DNA of 64,000 nucleotides from Undibacterium sp. 5I1 (lineage in GTDB: Bacteria > Pseudomonadota > Gammaproteobacteria > Burkholderiales > Burkholderiaceae_D): the NCBI RefSeq assembly GCF_034314085.1, contig NZ_JAVIWI010000001.1:4154001-4218000 (forward strand), in the 5' to 3' direction. Shown piece after piece: positions 46,952-55,734 of this stretch. The notes below the pieces were generated by a model that saw only the letters and a list, made by a program, of their open reading frames with translations, was not told the DNA's origin and ran no database searches. Numbering within the stretch: position 1 is the first letter of the stretch; each line of letters opens with the position of its first letter. Position numbers and translations under genes: made by a program.

Positions 46952-47953
46952 ATGACAGAACAAAAAAGCATCCCCGTCTACAAGTTATATGGTGAGAGCG
47001 ATCCATGGCCGATGGCTGATATGGTGCACTGCGAGTCAATTGCCGCACGTAGTCGCTTGCACAATTGGCATATTGCAACACATCAGCATAATGGCTTATT
47101 CCAGATTTTATATCTGGTGGCGGGCAGTGCAAAAATTCAACTGGATGATCTTCAATATGAAATGAAGGCGGGACAGATTTTGATGCTGCCGCAGATGTGC
47201 GTGCATGGTTTTAAATTCAAACGTGATGCCATCGGGCATGTGGTCACGATTGCTTATCCGCTGATACAAAATTTGATGCAGCAACTAATGCAGAGAGCGC
47301 CGCAATCGATGGGCGAATCACGACTGCAAGCTAGCGACATAACAACTAGTATCAACAACATCAGCGCGTTAACAGTCGCCAACATTCATGCATTAAAAAA
47401 CGATGAAGAGAGTCGGTATATTCAGGCCGCGTTTACGATGCTGGACAACGAGTATCGCGGCAGATTGCCGCATCGCGCCCAATTGATTGAGTCGCTGCTG
47501 GCGAGTATCCTGATCTGGCTGACTCGCAGCGAAACGGTAGCTTTAACACCAGCAAATGTGCTACAAAAAGATCGCCTCCAAAGCAAGCTCAGTGCCGCAG
47601 TATTAAGCCAGGCTTCTGCCCGTCGAGGAACGCATTTTCCACGCTTTTCTGAATTGATTGAGTTGCACTACACGACGCATCAAGCCGTCTCTTACTATGC
47701 CGATCAGCTAGGTATTACAGCAGCTCATTTAAATGCCTTATGCCGCCAGACTGTCGGGCAATCGGCGCTGGGTTTAATTCACGAACGCCTGATATTAGAA
47801 GCCAAGCGCAATCTGGTCTACACATCGATGAGTATTAGCGTGTTGTCGTATACGCTGGGGTTTTCGGACCCGTCTTATTTCACGCGATTTTTTAAACGGC
47901 AAGTGGGATTGTCTCCCAAAGAGTTTAAACAAAAAGCGGGAACGAGTGCATGA
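46952..47953 (+). CDS. pobR: AraC-family regulator, PobR-like
   Basis: Likely 4-hydroxybenzoate-responsive activator of pobA. 333 residues from the ATG at 46952; the frame's TTG seven codons earlier is less likely. The N-terminal cupin-like effector domain has HNWHIATHQHNGLFQILYLVAGSA and LDDLQYEMKAGQILMLPQMCVHGF. The C-terminal double helix-turn-helix has YADQLGITAAHLNALCRQTVG and LSYTLGFSDPSYFTRFFKRQVGLSPKEFK. Divergent position to pobA supports the assignment. This is an AraC-type PobR, as in Pseudomonas and Azotobacter, not the IclR-type of Acinetobacter. Confidence 0.88.
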   Translation: MTEQKSIPVYKLYGESDPWPMADMVHCESIAARSRLHNWHIATHQHNGLFQILYLVAGSAKIQLDDLQYEMKAGQILMLPQMCVHGFKFKRDAIGHVVTIAYPLIQNLMQQLMQRAPQSMGESRLQASDITTSINNISALTVANIHALKNDEESRYIQAAFTMLDNEYRGRLPHRAQLIESLLASILIWLTRSETVALTPANVLQKDRLQSKLSAAVLSQASARRGTHFPRFSELIELHYTTHQAVSYYADQLGITAAHLNALCRQTVGQSALGLIHERLILEAKRNLVYTSMSISVLSYTLGFSDPSYFTRFFKRQVGLSPKEFKQKAGTSA

Positions 47954-48235
47954 ACAATATATAAAAAATGGTAGCTAATGTTTGTGTTTCTCAGATGCCA
48001 ATCAGATGGAACACCGCATGTATTCTTGATGAAAATAATGAGTCGTGCGTACATCGCACATATTTACGAGATTGCGTCTTTTTTGGAATCGTCCGACTTG
48101 ATCTTTATTCTGTCGCGATCTATCTTTCTGCATGATGTTCTGCTCTATTAACTTAGCCAGAGCGATCAATAACTAACGATGCACAGACATCCAGGCACTT
48201 AAGCACGTCAGCCAGACAAAACATAGGAGCACGCT

Positions 48236-48928
48236 GTGAAGTTTGATTCCGTAGAACCGGGACTGTACCCAACCCTCATTTATCCCTCTTATAAATCCAC
48301 GATCAAACGAGGCCCGACGCAAGTGGCGTTGCGTATCGTCGCTGCGGAACCTGTAGAGACCAATATCACTGCAAGCCGTAGTTTGATTTTGCCGAACGAT
48401 ATGGATCTGACTGCACATGGGCAAAGCCAGCCTCTGGGCGAAAAAATTGTGGTCACTGGTCGCGTCCTGGATGAGGATGGCAAGCCAGTGCGTAATTCTT
48501 TGCTGGAAGTATGGCAATGCAATGCAGCCGGACGCTACTGGCATAAACGTGATCAGCATGATGCGCCGCTTGATCCTAATTTTTATGGCTTCGGCAAGAT
48601 GCTCACGGATGACGACGGGCGTTATCGTTTTGTGACCATCAAGCCTGGTCCTTACCCTTGGGGTAATCATCATAAAGCCTGGCGGCCTGCGCATATTCAC
48701 TTTTCACTTTTCGGCAATGTTTATGCGCAACGTCTGGTGACGCAGATGTATTTTCCTAGCGATCCTTTGTTTGACTACGATCCGATTTTTCAGAGTATTC
48801 CCGATCTGGCCGCGCGTCAGCGTTTGATCGCCCGGTTCAGTATGGACGAAACGGTGGATGACAAAATGCTAGGCTATGAATTTGATATTGTCTTGCGCGG
48901 TCGCGATGCGACGCCCATGGATTTGTAA
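48236..48928 (+). CDS. pcaH: Protocatechuate 3,4-dioxygenase beta subunit
   Basis: Iron-bearing subunit of the intradiol dioxygenase that opens protocatechuate to 3-carboxy-cis,cis-muconate. The 230-residue protein starts at GTG with AGGAG five bases upstream. The four Fe(III) ligands can be placed: Y101 (AGRYWHKRDQ), Y140 (GPYPWGN), H153 and H155 (RPAHIHFSLFG). Length is normal. pcaG follows 26 bases later. Confidence 0.96.
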   Translation: MKFDSVEPGLYPTLIYPSYKSTIKRGPTQVALRIVAAEPVETNITASRSLILPNDMDLTAHGQSQPLGEKIVVTGRVLDEDGKPVRNSLLEVWQCNAAGRYWHKRDQHDAPLDPNFYGFGKMLTDDDGRYRFVTIKPGPYPWGNHHKAWRPAHIHFSLFGNVYAQRLVTQMYFPSDPLFDYDPIFQSIPDLAARQRLIARFSMDETVDDKMLGYEFDIVLRGRDATPMDL

Positions 48929-48954
48929 ACAGATTGGGCAGACTAGGAAACGAT

Positions 48955-49533
48955 ATGACATCAACGATAAAACAAAGCGGTGCGTTGGCTAATACAGCGT
49001 CTGACATGAGCGTATTGCTGACCACTTCACAAACCATCGGTCCTTTTTCGCACGAGGCGTGGCGCTGGGCAGTGGATGCAACTGCACAGATGAGCAGTAG
49101 CGCACCGACCATCACGATCAGTGGCGTGATTTACGACGGTGACGGCACGCCAATGAATGACGCGATGATCGAGGCTTGGTTGCCCGGCAGCGCAGGTGTG
49201 GAAGCAGCGCATGCGATACCGGGTTTTCGGCGGGTGCCCAGCGCTGAAGACGGTAGTTTTCAATTTGAACTATCGATACCACTGGCAACAGAATCGGCGC
49301 AACTCGGGCAGCCAGCCATGTTTGTGACCGTGTTTGCGCGTGGCTTGGTCAAGCATCAATTTACTGCGGTGTTCCTGGAGGACGATGCTGGATTAGCTGA
49401 TGCGCCGATTCTGACGCAGGTGCCGGCAGAGCGTAGAATCACTTTGATCGCGATCAAACAGGCCGAGCGTAGTTACCGTTGGGATATCTGGATGCAGACA
49501 GATAAAGAGACAGTCTTTTTTGACTATGTGTAA
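48955..49533 (+). CDS. pcaG: Protocatechuate 3,4-dioxygenase alpha subunit
   Basis: Non-metal subunit pairing with PcaH. 192 residues from the ATG at 48955 (AGGAAA upstream); the TTG frame opening seven codons earlier is rejected. Family segments are LLTTSQTIGPFSHEAW, ISGVIYDGDGTPMNDAMIEAWLPG, FRRVPSAEDGSFQFEL and the C-terminal YRWDIWMQTDKETVFFDY. It lacks the Fe ligands, as expected. Confidence 0.95.
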   Translation: MTSTIKQSGALANTASDMSVLLTTSQTIGPFSHEAWRWAVDATAQMSSSAPTITISGVIYDGDGTPMNDAMIEAWLPGSAGVEAAHAIPGFRRVPSAEDGSFQFELSIPLATESAQLGQPAMFVTVFARGLVKHQFTAVFLEDDAGLADAPILTQVPAERRITLIAIKQAERSYRWDIWMQTDKETVFFDYV

Positions 49534-49918
49534 GTGCTATTGATGCTGGTGTTGGTGTGCTGACTAAAGATGGACAGCGGGCTGACTTCGGGCGATTTAC
49601 TGGCGATGACTTAATAGCGAAATACACTGGGAAAACCAATATACTCCCCTTACTTTTATGGAAAAATGCCGTATTGTCCAGATAATATGAGGACAATTAA
49701 ATATACATAGGTGGAGTATATTTAATTAACTTTAGCGATGCATCAGCAGATTCGCACTTAAGCTGACCTATCTGAACTTAGGAGCTGACTTTAGTTGACG
49801 CCATTTTTGCGTAAGCCGTATAGTAATTTCGACCTAGTTTTGCACCATGCTCTCGCACCAATTGAACGTACTAATTAAGCTTACCAATTAAGCCAGCCAT
49901 AAATCAAAGTAGAGATCA
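49534..49918. other. Intergenic region between pcaG and pcaB
   Basis: 385 bases carrying repeat copy 7 (49638-49722) and then the probable pcaB leader. The gap breaks the pca operon into two segments. No regulator gene or clear terminator is seen in it. Confidence 0.6.
49638..49722 (+). repeat. 85-bp palindromic intergenic repeat (ATATACTCCCC family), copy 7
   Basis: AATATACTCCCCTTACTTTT at the left, GTGGAGTATATT at the right, inner stem ATTGTCC/GGACAAT. Almost base-for-base the same as copy 1 (5353-5438), 44 kb away. It sits inside the pca cluster, between pcaG and pcaB. Confidence 0.9.
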
Positions 49919-51295
49919 ATGAGCGTATCGATTTTTGAACATTTTTTGACCACGCCGGACATGATTGCCGTGTTCGACGATGCTGCCATTGTGCAGGCGA
50001 TGTTGCAGTTTGAGGCTGCGTTGGCTAAGGCTCAGGCAGCCGAGGGCATCATTCCGGAAACCGCCGCACGCGATATTGCCAGCGTCTGCAATGCGCAGCT
50101 TTACAACATCCCTGTGATGGTCAATGCCAGCCGCCGCGCCGGTAGTCTGGCAATACCATTGGTGAAAGAACTGACCAAAACAGTCGCGCTTTATAGTGAA
50201 GAATCTGCCACGCATGTGCATTGGGGCAGCACCAGCCAAGACGTGATTGATACCGCCATGGTGTTAGCCACCAGGCAGGCAATCAGCTTAATTGAGCGCG
50301 ACTTGCAAGTACTGATCCAACGCTTGATGCAACTAGCAGAGCAGCATTTACACACGCCCATATTGGCGCGGACCTTAATGCAGCCTGCGCAAGTCACCAG
50401 TTTTGGTTTCAAACTAATAAGCTGGCTTGCACCTTTGGTACGCGCACGTGAGCAGTTGCGTCAGACTGCCACCCGCGCCTTGGCTTTGCAACTCGGCGGC
50501 GCGGTCGGCACGCTGGCAGTGATGGGCGCAAAAGGGCCAGCGGTTGCCACGCGGATGGCAGTAGATTTGGGATTAATCCTGCCGCCAGCAGCCTGGCATA
50601 CGCAGCGTGATGAGTGGGTGCGGCTGGGACTGGAAGTCGCCGTGCTGGTCGGCTCGCTGGGCAAAATTGCCACCGATCTGAGTCTGCTAGCGCAAGGCGA
50701 AATTGCAGAGCTGGCAGAGCCGTCGGGCAAAGGTCGTGGCGGTTCATCGGCGATGCCGCATAAGCGTAATCCTGTGTCTTGCATGATCGCCTTAGCTGCA
50801 GCAGCCAGAGCGCCACAACGCGCCGCCGCGCTACTGGCCAATATGGGGCAAGAACATGAACGTGGCTTAGGCAACTGGCAGGCCGAATTAGCAGAATGGC
50901 CGGGCTTATTTCTAAGCGCGCATGGCGCAGTCAATGCATTATCGGAAGCGATGGCGGGTTTGCAAGTCGATACTGGCCGTATGCTTGTGAACATCGATGC
51001 GTTGCAGGGACTGGTATTTGCCGAGAGTATTTCTATTTATCTGGCGAGCGTGATCGGTCGTCCAAAGGCACATAGTCTGATGGAAACCCTGACCCAAAAA
51101 GCAGTTGCCGACCACACGCATTTGCTGGATGTCGTTACAGAGGTGGTGCGTAACGATGCCCGTTTATCCGAAGTGATTGATCTGGCTATATTACAAAAAC
51201 TGTTTGATCCGCATGTAGCAACCGAAGTCGCCGCGGCGCTGGCAAGTACGCAACTGGCGGCATTGCGGCAGGGCGTAGCAAGTAAGCATATTTAG
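49919..51295 (+). CDS. pcaB: 3-carboxy-cis,cis-muconate cycloisomerase
   Basis: Fumarase/aspartase-superfamily enzyme converting carboxymuconate to 4-carboxymuconolactone. The 458-residue protein has the signature GSSAMPHKRNPVSCMIA (about 278-294) and earlier conserved region WGSTSQDVIDTAMVLA (about 101-116). Length is normal. Antisense frames of 130-180 codons inside this gene are shadows. Confidence 0.95.
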   Translation: MSVSIFEHFLTTPDMIAVFDDAAIVQAMLQFEAALAKAQAAEGIIPETAARDIASVCNAQLYNIPVMVNASRRAGSLAIPLVKELTKTVALYSEESATHVHWGSTSQDVIDTAMVLATRQAISLIERDLQVLIQRLMQLAEQHLHTPILARTLMQPAQVTSFGFKLISWLAPLVRAREQLRQTATRALALQLGGAVGTLAVMGAKGPAVATRMAVDLGLILPPAAWHTQRDEWVRLGLEVAVLVGSLGKIATDLSLLAQGEIAELAEPSGKGRGGSSAMPHKRNPVSCMIALAAAARAPQRAAALLANMGQEHERGLGNWQAELAEWPGLFLSAHGAVNALSEAMAGLQVDTGRMLVNIDALQGLVFAESISIYLASVIGRPKAHSLMETLTQKAVADHTHLLDVVTEVVRNDARLSEVIDLAILQKLFDPHVATEVAAALASTQLAALRQGVASKHI

Positions 51296-51407
51296 TAACC
51301 ATATTTAGCAATGATTACTTCACGCTGATGATCACAATCAACACGGATGTAGCTGATTTTGCGTACATCTGCCCACTTACTTTAACTATTTTTCCTACAT
51401 AAAAACG

Positions 51408-52670
51408 ATGAGCTACGACCCACTGAATCATGATCTGGAACGCGGTTTACAAAATCGTCGGACTATCCTTGGCGACGCCTGGGTTGATCGCTCTATCAAT
51501 AATGCGAATAGCTTCAACGCTGAGTTTCAGCAGTTAATTAGCCGTTTTGCCTGGAATGATATTTGGGGCCGTCCCGGTCTGGATTACAAAACCCGCCGCG
51601 TTATCGTACTGGCGACGACGATTGCCCTAGGCCGTTGGGAAGAATATGAGTTGCACCTGCGTGCTGCCTTGCTTGGCGCGCCAGACAATCGCTTATCGCC
51701 AGATGAGTTAAAAGAAGTCCTGATGCAATCGGCGATCTATGCAGGTGTGCCCGCCGCAAATACTGCGTTCTCATTGGCGCTGAAGATTTTGCGTGAAGTC
51801 AGTGCAGAGATAGGTTACGTAATAGAACCGCTCTCACCGTTTGAAGTCAGTCATCCCGGCTCAGGTAAGCAAGGGCGGACTAATAGCAAGCCAGCCTTGC
51901 ATTACAGCGTGCGAGAAGCACGTAATGGTAAAGTGCCCCGTCATACGATAGTGCTAAGTCACGCCTTGGGTTGTGACTTAACGATGTGGGATCAGCTCGC
52001 TGCCGTGTTAGCTGAAGATTGCCGCGTCATTTGCTACGATCATCGTGGGCATGGCAGTTCTGACGCGCCCTTGGGGCAATTTAGTATGGCTGATTTAGCC
52101 GACGATGCCGCTAGCTTATTGCGCGAATTAGATACCGGGCCGGTTGTCTGGATCGGTTTATCGATGGGCGGGATGGTGGGACAGGAGCTGGCTTTACGGC
52201 ACCCCAGTTTGTTACGCGCCTTAGTGATTGCTAATTCCACCTCGCAATATCCAGCCGCGGCGCGCGAGATCTGGAACCAACGCATCACTACTGTTCGCAC
52301 GCAGGGAATCGAGGTCATTGCTGATGCCGTGATGGCACGCTATTTTCATGAGGATTTTCGCGCTGCTCATCCTGCAACGGTTGCCCGTTTTCGTCAGCGT
52401 GTAGTTACTACGGATGGCGATGCTTACATCCGATGTTGTGATGCAGTTGCTAATGTGAATACCACCGATCGCTTGTCGCAAATTACTTTGCCATGCCTGG
52501 TGATCGCCGGTGTATCAGATCAAGGCACGCCAGTAGCAATGGCGCAGATTCTGGCAGACGGGATAGCAGGCGCTTCACTGCATATTTTAGACAATGCTTC
52601 GCATCTGAGTGCAATCGAGCAGCCAGAGGCATTTGCGCAAGCGGTGACTCAATTTTTGAGCGAGATTTGA
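51408..52670 (+). CDS. pcaL: Fused 4-carboxymuconolactone decarboxylase / 3-oxoadipate enol-lactonase (PcaC-PcaD)
   Basis: 420 residues with two enzymes in one chain. Residues about 5-132 are PcaC (RFAWNDIWGRPGLDYKTRRVIVLATTIALGRWEEYELHLRAAL, ELKEVLMQSAIYAGVPAAN). A Ser/Gly/Lys-rich linker spans about 145-165. Residues about 165-420 are the alpha/beta-hydrolase PcaD (HALGCDLTMWDQL, YDHRGHGSS, nucleophile S252 in GLSMGGM, and HLSAIEQPEAF with the catalytic His). The fusion catalyses two successive steps to 3-oxoadipate. The order is PcaC first, the reverse of the actinobacterial PcaL. Symbol used by analogy only. Confidence 0.9.
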   Translation: MSYDPLNHDLERGLQNRRTILGDAWVDRSINNANSFNAEFQQLISRFAWNDIWGRPGLDYKTRRVIVLATTIALGRWEEYELHLRAALLGAPDNRLSPDELKEVLMQSAIYAGVPAANTAFSLALKILREVSAEIGYVIEPLSPFEVSHPGSGKQGRTNSKPALHYSVREARNGKVPRHTIVLSHALGCDLTMWDQLAAVLAEDCRVICYDHRGHGSSDAPLGQFSMADLADDAASLLRELDTGPVVWIGLSMGGMVGQELALRHPSLLRALVIANSTSQYPAAAREIWNQRITTVRTQGIEVIADAVMARYFHEDFRAAHPATVARFRQRVVTTDGDAYIRCCDAVANVNTTDRLSQITLPCLVIAGVSDQGTPVAMAQILADGIAGASLHILDNASHLSAIEQPEAFAQAVTQFLSEI

Positions 52671-52731
52671 AGCAGGTCAGTACAGAGTGCTAAAGGGTGC
52701 TAAAGCTGCCAAAGGGTGCCAAAAATAAAAC

Positions 52732-52755
52732 CGCTGGAGTGGCTTCACTCCAGCG
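52732..52755 (-). terminator. Intrinsic terminator of the SBP-GST transcript
   Basis: Arms CGCTGGAGT and ACTCCAGCG; on the minus strand the hairpin is followed by GTTTTATTTTT. It lies 38 bases beyond the GST gene stop. Confidence 0.75.
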
Positions 52756-52792
52756 TTGAACATGGTGATATGGTGTCGAGAGACTTCCCGAT

Positions 52793-53419
52793 TTACGCCC
52801 CTAAAGAATAAGGACCGCCACGCTCTAAAGCACGAATATATGCCGGATTGGCATGCAGCCGTTTGGCATACTCTTGCAGATTTGGATAAGCGCCCAGCAT
52901 CTTGCGTGCTTCTGCAATTTCTACAACAAAACTGATTTGAATATCGGCGGCACTCAGTTCATTTCCCATCAGGTACAGATTGTCACCTAACTCAGCGCTA
53001 ATATAGCTAATGTGGTTGTCGATTTCACTGCTGATCCGCGGTCCCAATGGCGCACCAGCTTCACCTAAACGACCAACATACAAAGCCAGCAAGAGCGGCA
53101 ACATCGCAGAGCCTTCAGCAAAATGCATCCACTGAGAGTATTTGATATAAGCCGCAGTATCTAACTTTGGCCGCAAGCGACCATCACCATATTTATTGAC
53201 CAGATATTCAATGATCGCACCGGACTCTGCTACCACTAAATCATCGTCAGAAATGACCGGTGATTTGCCGAGAGGATGGATTGCCTTCAACGCTGCTGGT
53301 GCCAGCCGTGTCACCGGATCACGCTGATAGTTGACGATGTCGTAGTCAACTCCCAGTTCTTCTAATAACCACAAGATACGCTGCGAGCGCGAGTTATTCA
53401 GGTGATGGACTTTAATCAT
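52793..53419 (-). CDS. Glutathione S-transferase
   Basis: Cytosolic GST of 208 residues from the ATG at 53419; the longer frame overlaps the upstream gene. N-terminal thioredoxin fold: HHLNNSRSQRILWLLEELGVDYDIVNYQR and HPLGKSPVISDDDLVVAESGAIIEYLV (the ES glutathione site). The C-terminal helical domain contains MGNELSAADIQISFVVEIA. Class not determined. It lies 32 bases after the solute-binding protein gene, an unusual partner, and the terminator at 52732 ends the pair. Confidence 0.9.
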   Translation of the reverse strand: MIKVHHLNNSRSQRILWLLEELGVDYDIVNYQRDPVTRLAPAALKAIHPLGKSPVISDDDLVVAESGAIIEYLVNKYGDGRLRPKLDTAAYIKYSQWMHFAEGSAMLPLLLALYVGRLGEAGAPLGPRISSEIDNHISYISAELGDNLYLMGNELSAADIQISFVVEIAEARKMLGAYPNLQEYAKRLHANPAYIRALERGGPYSLGA

Positions 53420-53451
53420 AGTAGTGCTCGTTTCATTAGTTGCTGAAGAGG

Positions 53452-54714
53452 TTATCTGGTAGGCCGCTTCATCTGACATGAAGTCGGTTGCGAGGCCACA
53501 AAGGTATCAATTTTTTGCTCAGTTTTCCAGCCAAAACCAGTATTTTCCTGATCAAATTTGACATCTTTACCGTTCGTTTTTACCCAGTTAGTAATGTAGA
53601 TCGGTTGCTGTGCCTGATGATCTGATTTACGCATTTCTACATTACCGTTATAGCTTTTGATCGTCATGCCTTCCATCGCAAAAGCGACTTTGACCGGATC
53701 GGTTGATCCAGTATCTTTGATCGCCTTGGCTAACATGGTGATGGCGCTGTGACTAGACATCAGCCAGTAATCTTCATTGTATTTCTTCTTAACTGCTTCA
53801 GCCATATCTTTACCGGCAAAGACTTCATTATTGATATTCCAGTTACTGACATTTTTAACCCGGTCTACACCCGCAGCACCCATTGCAGTCGGTACGCCAG
53901 TGGTGTATGCGGTGTAGGTATAAAAGTTGGCTTTGAGGTCGGCATCTTTCGCTGCTTTAATCAGCAAGGCGAGATCGTTCCCCCAGTTGCCGGTGATGAC
54001 CGCATCGGCACCCGAGGCTTTGATTTTAGCGACATACGGAGAGAAATCTTTAACAGTGGCAATCGGGTGCAAATCATCGCCGACGATCTGAATATCAGGA
54101 CGTTTACGCTTCAGATATTCTTTAGCAGCGCGGCTGACCTGGTGCCCGAGTGCGTAGTTTTGTCCGATGATATAAATTTTCTTAATACTTGGGTCTTTCG
54201 CTAAATAACTCGTCAGCGCTTCCATCCGCATGTCAGAGTTTGGCTCAAAGCGGAAATGCCAAAAACTACATTTGCTGTTCGTCAGATCCGGATCTAGTGC
54301 CGCAAAATCCAGATACACAATTTCTTTACCCGGATTACGTTCATTATGTTTGTTGATGGCATCAACCAAGGCCAGCGCCACCCCTGATCCGCCGCCCTGA
54401 GTGATGTAATGATAGCCCTGATCAATCGCTATTTTCAGTTGAGTCAGCGACTCTTGTGGACTACCTTTCCCATCGAACCCTACCATTTCTATCGTGTTAG
54501 CCGGTCCCCCCCATTTTTCCTTGTTCGCAACTTCAGTCACCATCTGAAAATTTTTCAAGGCAGTCTGGCCCGTCGGTGCGAACGTTCCCGACAAAGCATC
54601 GATAAATGCAATTTTAACGTTCTCTGCATGCGCCGCCGGAGCTAGCAGGGCGGCGATTGAAAGCGAAACTGAGGCAGATAATGCTTTCGCAAAAGGACGT
54701 AACTGATAGGCCAT
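53452..54714 (-). CDS. Branched-chain amino acid type ABC substrate-binding protein
   Basis: Periplasmic protein of 420 residues with a signal peptide (LSASVSLSIAALLAPAAHA, cleavage about 30). Type I periplasmic-binding fold: KIAFIDALSGTFAPTGQTALKNFQMV at the start and YIIGQNYALGHQVSRAAKEYL and ADAVITGNWGNDLALLIKAA in the middle. The permease and ATPase genes of a Liv-type transporter are not adjacent. Given the pca cluster next door, an aromatic-acid ligand is possible but not shown. Confidence 0.9.
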   Translation of the reverse strand: MAYQLRPFAKALSASVSLSIAALLAPAAHAENVKIAFIDALSGTFAPTGQTALKNFQMVTEVANKEKWGGPANTIEMVGFDGKGSPQESLTQLKIAIDQGYHYITQGGGSGVALALVDAINKHNERNPGKEIVYLDFAALDPDLTNSKCSFWHFRFEPNSDMRMEALTSYLAKDPSIKKIYIIGQNYALGHQVSRAAKEYLKRKRPDIQIVGDDLHPIATVKDFSPYVAKIKASGADAVITGNWGNDLALLIKAAKDADLKANFYTYTAYTTGVPTAMGAAGVDRVKNVSNWNINNEVFAGKDMAEAVKKKYNEDYWLMSSHSAITMLAKAIKDTGSTDPVKVAFAMEGMTIKSYNGNVEMRKSDHQAQQPIYITNWVKTNGKDVKFDQENTGFGWKTEQKIDTFVASQPTSCQMKRPTR

Positions 54715-55066
54715 GGGTGTCTCCTGTTGGCTATTGAAGCTGAGATCGGCATCAGCCTGACGTTATTAGATCGACAGGTCGGATACGCTGAGATGTTTAG
54801 AAATTACTTGCCGTGAATTGTGGCGCCATTTGATTAGTGAGAGGTCGAACTTGGTGCTAACGTTGTCCCAAAATCAAACGAAGATACAGCATAGGACGAT
54901 GTGAGGAATAACGCGAATGATTTCTGTGGATGATCGTGTATGAATTTTGTGCATACAACTTGCCTGATTTACGATGTTTTTGTAAATTAGGATTACAAAC
55001 TCCATATACACTTAAGTGAACTTACTTGATGTTGTTCACAAGTACACTTAAAATGATTTCTATTAA
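54715..55066. other. Intergenic region between the SBP and toxin-antitoxin genes
   Basis: About 350 bases. It holds the divergent promoter of the SBP gene (-) and the operator-promoter of the toxin-antitoxin pair (55007-55054). Nothing else is recognised. Confidence 0.6.
55007..55054 (+). promoter_or_regulatory. Operator-promoter of the Doc toxin-antitoxin operon
   Basis: -35 TTGATG (55026-55031) and -10 TAAAAT (55049-55054) with a 17-base spacer. TACACTTAA occurs twice (55007-55015 and 55043-55051), the second overlapping the -10. AAGTGAAC and GTTCAC form an inverted pair around the -35, and ACTTAAGT is a perfect palindrome. This is the layout expected for self-repression by an antitoxin complex. 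Confidence 0.55.
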
Positions 55067-55090
55067 ATGATTTATGAGGAAGCGAGCATC

Positions 55091-55252
55091 ATGAAAAAGA
55101 CATATGGTGTAGTTCTTGAAACAGTCAGAGAAAAACAAAAACCTGTACCTATGAACCTCTCAAATAAAGAAGGGTCAAGAGTCGTGCTAAGCGCGGCCAA
55201 AAGAGTGATTTCAACTCATTCCAAAGTCATTAAAGCACTTGCAAATCGATAA
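55091..55252 (+). CDS. Small antitoxin candidate, not Phd-like
   Basis: 53 residues from ATG 55091, with GAGGAAGCGAGC before it. Strongly basic (KKTYGVVLETVREKQKPVPMN, SRVVLSAAKRVISTHSKVIKALANR) with a predicted C-terminal helix. It does not resemble the Phd/YefM N-terminal domain. The Doc-type toxin starts 11 bases later without a good ribosome site of its own, so the pair should be translationally coupled. Confidence 0.7.
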   Translation: MKKTYGVVLETVREKQKPVPMNLSNKEGSRVVLSAAKRVISTHSKVIKALANR

Positions 55253-55263
55253 GATAGATTTCA

Positions 55264-55629
55264 ATGATCGACGCACAAAAAGTAGTTGAAATTCATGATT
55301 TAATCCTTAGCTTGGAGCCGGGCTTAAGTGGCGATCATGGCATTGACGCACTTGAGGGCGCGCTTTCAAGAATTGATCGTCGCATAGACTATGAAGAGTT
55401 AGATGATGTTTTTGAAATTGCAGCGATGTATGCAGTTGCATTAGCGCGTGGTCATGTTTTTAACGACGGCAATAAGCGTACCGCGCTGGTGACGGCTTTG
55501 ACCTATTTATCGTTGCAAGGTATTGATATAGAGCGCGATGATAATCTTGAGGAGATCATGGTTGACGTCGCTGACGGAACGCTGAGCCAAGTTGAATTAG
55601 CGGATTTACTCTACTTTATTTATCTTTGA
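55264..55629 (+). CDS. Doc-type (death-on-curing, Fic-fold) toxin
   Basis: 121 residues. The Doc variant of the Fic motif, HVFNDGNKRTA (H64-A74), is intact, so the enzyme should phosphorylate a target such as EF-Tu, as P1 Doc does. IEIAAMYAVALARG and YLSLQGIDIERDDN are typical of the family. It overlaps no other gene and follows the small antitoxin candidate. Confidence 0.9.
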   Translation: MIDAQKVVEIHDLILSLEPGLSGDHGIDALEGALSRIDRRIDYEELDDVFEIAAMYAVALARGHVFNDGNKRTALVTALTYLSLQGIDIERDDNLEEIMVDVADGTLSQVELADLLYFIYL

Positions 55630-55734
55630 CACACCGATCTCACTCGTCTTCCCAGAGTCCAATGTTTACGAGGGCCTCCAGAGCATATACCTTGGGAACC
55701 CGCATAAAAATTAGGGCTTGGTGAGGTACTTTTT

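Noticed and set aside
50409..50994. Antisense frames of 135-177 codons inside pcaB
   Set aside because: They lie opposite a clear enzyme gene in its GC-richer stretch and are Cys/Pro/Ser-rich shadows.
52681..52725. Tandem GTGC(T/C)AAAG words after the fused pca gene
   Set aside because: Short, imperfect and only three to four units; probably local slippage with no further structure.
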